DNA of 64,000 bases. It comes from Aporrectodea caliginosa. Lineage: Eukaryota; Annelida; Clitellata; Crassiclitellata; Lumbricidae. Each line of letters begins with the position of its first letter. Within the stretch, counting starts at the first letter, position 1. Positions 59,300 to 64,000 of this stretch are shown here, one piece after another. The stretch lies in contig JACEVL010000807.1 of assembly GCA_020284085.1 (NCBI GenBank), positions 163,501 to 227,500 on the forward strand. Direction: 5' to 3'. The notes below the pieces were generated by a model. It saw nothing but the letters and a program-made list of their open reading frames with translations, did no database searches and had not been told where the DNA came from. Both the position numbers and the translations under genes were made by a program.

Positions 59300-59950
59300 T
59301 GCATGCCCGCATTTTATATCCTTAATAAGATACTGCCCGTTTCACGAAAATTCATGCATTCTGCAACTCACTGCCATTTTCTCTTCGTTTACCTGCCGTA
59401 CAAAGTTTACTTAACGCCGTCGTATTCATAAGAGAATTTGAATATTTTGGTGCATGAACATTAGCACTGCAGCGTTTCTTAGGAACGAATCGAAAGCGCT
59501 AGTTCATTATTAAGATTGAGATAAAACATTCGTTTCAGTTTCTCAGTATGCGACGAGGAACCTATTGGACGATATTTCACCTTGTCACCTTGTGCCGTCA
59601 GTTCGTGGAACTCTAGCGACCGTAATGACGGTTTTCTTGGCACCGATACAGAGGTGGTTTGCCATTGCCTTCCTCTGGGTTTGCCTGCCGTGCCCGTTCG
59701 TTCCCCTCCTTTTTAAGGGAGGGTACTAACAGTTCGCACCAAGAGAAGGTGGGCACGGAGGACTTTGGTCCTGCTGCCCAGGTCGGGTCCGAGTCTCCGC
59801 TCGAAAGACGTCGGTCAGATCACCTACCTGTTTTACTCCCATGTGGATTAAACCATGCGGAGTGGCTAGTCAGGAACCTTCACGGACGATATTTACTCTT
59901 TGAAAATGCTTCTGTAGAAGTGCATTCTTATAGAACACACACACAAGCTT
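59300..59950. other. Repeat-derived sequence, no gene seen
   Basis: 'ttttcttggcaccgatacag' and 'gccattgccttcctctggg' (59630-59690) look like a conserved part of a dispersed retroelement, but I cannot classify it. Confidence 0.35.
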
Positions 59951-59958
59951 ATGCACGT

Positions 59959-60113
59959 ACATACATACACTCATACTTCCATGCATACATGCATGCATGC
60001 ATACATACATACATACATACATACATACATACATACATACATACATACATACGTACATACGTACATACGTACATACATACGTACATACATACGTACGTAC
60101 ATACATGCATACG
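59959..60113. repeat. (ATAC)n/(GTAC)n array
   Basis: Tetranucleotide array with GTAC variants next to the LINE remnant. Confidence 0.93.
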
Positions 60114-60169
60114 TAGATCCTTACACTCACTAATACGATACGCGCGAAGACCTTCGCTATAGACAGAAC

Positions 60170-60496
60170 AATAGTGATTCCGTGATAGTTTTTACATTCC
60201 CTCGTATTGCTCTTGCCTTTTTAGAACAGTAGTATATATAATTCCTCTTCTCCAGTCCTCTGCGATTACTTCTGTCTGTTTTACATCGGTGAGCCATTTA
60301 AGCCGGGTACTCTCCACTCTTCGAGCATTTTTGGTGTGATCCCGCAGACGCCCGTCGCCTTGCCGTTCTTCATAACCCGGACAACATCAGCGACCTCTTC
60401 CTCAGAATGCATTCCTAGGCCAATTTCTGAGTCGTCAGTTTCAACCCTGGATTCGTCATGATGCGCATGATGGGAGGCTGGTGGATGGTTGAGCAA
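60170..60496 (-). pseudogene. LINE reverse-transcriptase fragment
   Basis: In minus sense, HSEEEVADVVRVMKNGKATG followed by VCGITPKMLEEWR is the first conserved block of non-LTR reverse transcriptases (E-E-V…KNGKAxGxDGI…E). After a frameshift, RLKWLTDVKQTEVIAEDW and RRGIIYTTVLK continue the same domain (…PEDWKKGIIVPIYKK type). The catalytic YxDD region is absent. RTE- or Jockey-like; clade not determined. Confidence 0.7.
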
Positions 60497-60907
60497 TGAA
60501 TCGTAATGCTTACGCTATCTTACAAGTTTGCTTGTTTAGTGCATAGACATGTCCCATGACCCAAAGGTCGAGATTGGACTGCTGATCCTTTGGCAGCCCC
60601 CAAGGAGCTGCCCAAGGAAAGCGTTCACATGGCATCCTCGGACCAGACTTCTGCTAGCTGAACCTATTCGTCGGCTCGCTGCTGCTTTCTGCCATCATCG
60701 ATTTCCTGCAATCATTGTCGGAAGAGTTCAACAATCACTCGGGGATCTGAGTCGCACTCTATGCAGTCTGCCCGAGACTCTGCAGTTAGTAACTGCCCTT
60801 GGGTGATGGATCAAGACTTATGAAACAAATTGTCAAACCATATAGTGGTTCCCCAAATGCATGAATCCCAGGACTCACCATGAGCAGCGTTGGGGAGGGG
60901 CAACTGT

Positions 60908-62045
60908 CGAGTAGAAGCTCTACTAGAATGACTTTTCCTTAAAAGCTGCTTCCTCTGATGAGTAGAAGTTCTACTAGAATGATTTTCCCCTCAAGAGCTG
61001 CCTCTTCTGGGTGAATAGAACCTCTGCTAGAATGACTTTCTACTTAAAAGCTGCGTCTTCTTGTGAGTAAAGGGGTTAGGGGTCGTCCATTAATTATGTC
61101 AACAAAATAGGGGAGGGGTTTGGAAAAGTTTGACAGTTGTTGACAAGGGGGAGGGGGTTCGGTAAAAGTTGACGTCAACAAATTTTTCCCAATGAATCAA
61201 CACAGACCCTTCAAAATGGTAGCGAAAACATTAAGTAATGCTAAAAATGTATAAAGTGCTTAATGTTTCATACTACTAAAAAGCTGGTAATAAACTAAAC
61301 TCATATATTTTGAAATTCGAGATTGCATTTCTTAGTGTAAAACAATTTGAAAAATGATTCTACATGTATTGAGCCATTGTGTTTCTTTTTTGTAGGGGGA
61401 GGTTCTGGGATTGTTGAGAATAATTTTTTAGGGGGTCCGTCAATGTTTGACAGTTGTTGACAAGGGGTGGAGGGGGTCAAAAATGGCCTAAAATTTGTTG
61501 ACATAATTAATGGACGACCCCTTACTAGAATGACTTTGTCTTTAAAAACCGCGGTTCCCATGGTGAATAGAGCCTTTACTAGAATGGCTTTCTTTCGGAG
61601 CTGCTCTATCAGAAGCCCTCGTGAATAAATTTTGGAATTTACGATTAGAATGACCAACTTCTTAAAACTCCGTATTCTGTTGAGTGGAGCCGCTATTAGA
61701 ATGATTTTCTCCCTAACAGTTAGATGCGTCCTCTGGTGAAGTAGAGGCTCTACTAGAATGACTTTTTCCTTAAATTCTGCACGGTCTGATGAGTGGCAGC
61801 TCTAATGAGTGCCTTGCTGCTTAAGAGCTGCAGCTTCTGGTGAGTAGAAGCTGACTGATCTGATTATTTTCTCCTTAAAGTGGCGTCCTCTTGTGAATAA
61901 ATGCTCTATTAGGCCTATAATAAGTTCCTACTTCAAAGCTGGGTGGAAGCTATACTATAGAGTGACTTTCTACTTCCGAAGTTAAGAGCTGCGTCTGGTT
62001 AGCAGAGGCTCTTCTAGTACGACGTTTTCTTGAAAGCCACACGTA
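60908..62045. repeat. Degenerate minisatellite (unit about 55 bp) split by a MITE
   Basis: Units share 'ctactagaatgacttt', 'cttaaaagctgc' and 'tggtgagtagaa'. About 13 diverged units are visible. The MITE at 61079-61521 interrupts one unit. Confidence 0.82.
61079..61521. mobile_element. Harbinger-like MITE, 443 bp
   Basis: Ends GGGGTCGTCCATTAATTATG and CATAATTAATGGACGACCCC are perfectly inverted over 20 bases; TTA duplicated at 61076-61078 and 61522-61524. It inserted in the minisatellite. Confidence 0.9.
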
Positions 62046-62227
62046 TCTACAGAACACTTACCGTACTAAATACGACATCCTCTTAAGAATGCCTCAAATA
62101 TTTGTGAAACTTCACTATATATAGAGACTTAGAGAGACTTCTAGGCCTGTAAAATGTTTGTATATTATCGCAGAATAACTTTCACACTTTAAAAGAAAAC
62201 ATCGACGCTCAAAATTCAAGTAGTTTA

Positions 62228-62672
62228 TGGAGTCGTCCATTAATTATGTCAACACATTTTAGGCAGTTTTTGACCCCTCCCCCTTGTCAACAACTGTCAA
62301 ACATTGACGGACCCTAAAAAATTATGTCAACAATCCCAGAACCCCCCCCCCAACAAAAAAGAAACACAATGGCTCAATACATGTAGAATCATTTTTCAAA
62401 TTTTTTACACTAAAAAATGCAATCTCGAATTTCAAAATATATGAGTTTAGTTTATTAATAGCATTTTAGTAGTATTAAACATTAAGCACTTTATACATTT
62501 TTAGCATTATTTAATGTTTTCGCTACCATTTTGAAGGGTCTGTGTTGGATTCATTGGAACAGAATTTGTTGCCGTCAAATTGTACCGAACCCCTCCTCCC
62601 CAATTGTCAACAACTGTCAAACTTTTCCAAACCCCTACCCCCTATTTTGTTGACATAATTAATGGACGACCT
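62228..62672. mobile_element. Harbinger-like MITE, 445 bp, inverted copy
   Basis: Same family as 61079-61521, in opposite orientation 700 bases away. TTA on both sides (62225-62227, 62673-62675). Terminal bases are slightly degraded. Confidence 0.87.
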
Positions 62673-62911
62673 TTATAACAGACAACAGGTCCTAGCCATC
62701 TAGTCTTCAAATAAGCTCCAATTGGTCAATAAAAGTTATATATAAAGAAAGCAGGAGGAGCAACTGCCTCTCGGGCCTCCATAGCAATTGGATATATTAG
62801 TAGTTCTATACATGCAGTAAAAGTAGCCTAACTGACGCAATCAGCTGTGCCAATGGCTGTTTTTCAATGTGTTTGGTCCAGCAAAACAGGCACCGCGGGA
62901 AGTGACAGCGT

Positions 62912-63096
62912 TTTATGGGACATGGTAGACTGTTGCTTAGAGTGCTGGCCTTGTACGCGGAGAGGCCGGGAGAGCACAGGTTGGAGCCTCCTCTGAGATA
63001 ATTACTGTGTATGGTGGACCTTGAGCAAGCTCTTCACTCACAATTGCTCAGCGCCATCAATTGAAATGGTCATTTTATGGTGGTGCTAAATAAATG
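62912..63096 (+). mobile_element. tRNA-derived SINE with (GAT)n tail
   Basis: tRNA-like head 'gttgcttagagtgctgg', then 'gaccttgagcaagctcttc', 'caattgctcagcgcc' and 'gtgctaaataaatgcatt', passing directly into the ATG array. Confidence 0.7.
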
Positions 63097-63100
63097 CATT

Positions 63101-63146
<46 letters not shown>

Positions 63147-63147
63147 C

Positions 63148-63185
<38 letters not shown>

Positions 63186-63250
63186 CGATGACGATGATGA
63201 TAATAATAATAATCATAATAACAATAATAATAGTAATAGTAATAATAAAT
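63097..63250. repeat. (GAT)n/(AAT)n array
   Basis: SINE-tail microsatellite; poly-Asp/Met/His ORFs in it are artefacts. Confidence 0.96.
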
Positions 63251-63561
63251 GTGTCTTTGTTTATTGCACTTATTACGGTCGCAAGGGCGGTAAATCTGAA
63301 TCAAACACCAAAGTGTTCGCGAACAAGTTGTTCAGCGTCTCCACGCGAAGTCTTGACAACAGCTCGAACTTGCAATCGTTAGATTATGCGCAGATCTATA
63401 GGCCTATATATTCACTGCTGTCAACTATAAATTCGTTGGCTAATTCAGTAATACATTAATATACTTTCTATGACTGTAGATGGCCAGTTAGACTTGCGTT
63501 GCATGATGCAGTTTAAAGAAGAAACTACTAGCCTACTAACAAATGGTTAATAGTACAAATA

Positions 63562-63620
63562 CTTGTACAGAAAAATTATTGTAAAACCGATGCAGTTTTA
63601 CAATAATTTTTCTGTACAAG
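63562..63620. repeat. Perfect 26-bp inverted repeat, 7-base loop
   Basis: Arms 63562-63587 and 63595-63620 are exact reverse complements around CGATGCA. The strongest hairpin in the window. Confidence 0.93.
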
Positions 63621-64000
63621 GACTGGCGTTTAAAGGGCACAGACAATCTAGAAGTTTTACAAATACAGGTAACTATTTGACTTGTCTGGATTATCTTGCT
63701 TGAATTTTATCCATTCTTGGACCATATAAAGAATTTCGCGAATTGTGGGCAAGGATGTTTTGCAACTTAAACTTTCTCTTCTATTTCTATTACGCTGTCT
63801 GTGACGAGTGGTCAAAAGAGTAACACCAATTCAGTTTCACATAATTAATTTTTCAAGCATTTTTAATATTATATAACATAGCATTGTTGCATTGTATTGC
63901 AACAAACGAGTACTGTACACTTATCGCATTTTTTAAAGCTAAAATCAAATAACTTCACATTCCTTGAAAATAGCTTCTATAACTAATCCTAAGTAGTGTC
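63621..64000. other. Non-coding right flank
   Basis: AT-rich; I see no gene or element. Confidence 0.5.

Overview
This is a gene-poor, intron-rich, repeat-dense stretch of an animal nuclear genome. The exons have GT/AG boundaries, the introns run to several kilobases, tRNA-derived SINEs are common, and cut-and-paste transposons with clean target-site duplications are abundant. The SINEs carry a 'gagcaagtccttcactcac' type central domain and a 'cgctatataaat' type tail, and there is a BRICHOS protein. Together these suggest a marine invertebrate, perhaps a non-vertebrate deuterostome. The species cannot be fixed from sequence alone.

Three genes can be supported. (1) One exon of pyridoxine-5'-phosphate oxidase (PNPO) lies on the minus strand at 620-776. 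The gene probably continues beyond the left edge, and a possible first exon with an NRF1-type site lies near 2.05-2.3 kb. (2) A plus-strand gene runs from at least 14,776 to 34,380. Its phase-compatible exons at 14776-14820, 18388-18503, 20816-20979, 23472-23515, 28007-28123 and 34001-34380 together encode a pleckstrin-homology (PH) domain, followed by a Gly/Trp/Cys-rich and then Asp/Met/Gly-rich tail. Its first exon is unresolved. (3) A complete six-exon plus-strand gene at 45,341-58,245 encodes a 307-residue type II membrane protein with a BRICHOS domain and an unusual Cys/Tyr/Trp-rich C-terminal region.

The rest is mainly mobile and simple-sequence DNA. Short hAT-like elements with 8-bp duplications occur at 1.5, 16.4, 31.0, 31.1 (nested), 31.8, 36.0 and 36.6 kb. 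Two nearly identical 1.7-kb hAT-like elements sit in opposite orientation at 39.5 and 52.2 kb. Harbinger-like MITEs with 3-bp TAA/TTA duplications are at 20.4, 39.0, 61.1 and 62.2 kb. A broken hAT transposase lies at 32.2-33.1 kb and a LINE reverse-transcriptase remnant at 60.1-60.5 kb.

The 3' end of the PH gene and about 2.8 kb of flank are tandemly duplicated (34.3-37.1 and 37.7-41.6 kb). The second copy of the coding end is broken, and each copy carries private transposon insertions whose empty sites are visible in the other. The introns of the BRICHOS gene are full of tetranucleotide arrays in opposite orientations, which would be self-complementary in the pre-mRNA around exons 3-4 and exon 5.

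The PNPO, PH and BRICHOS genes are functionally unrelated and show no sign of co-regulation. All calls are by eye; no database search was run.
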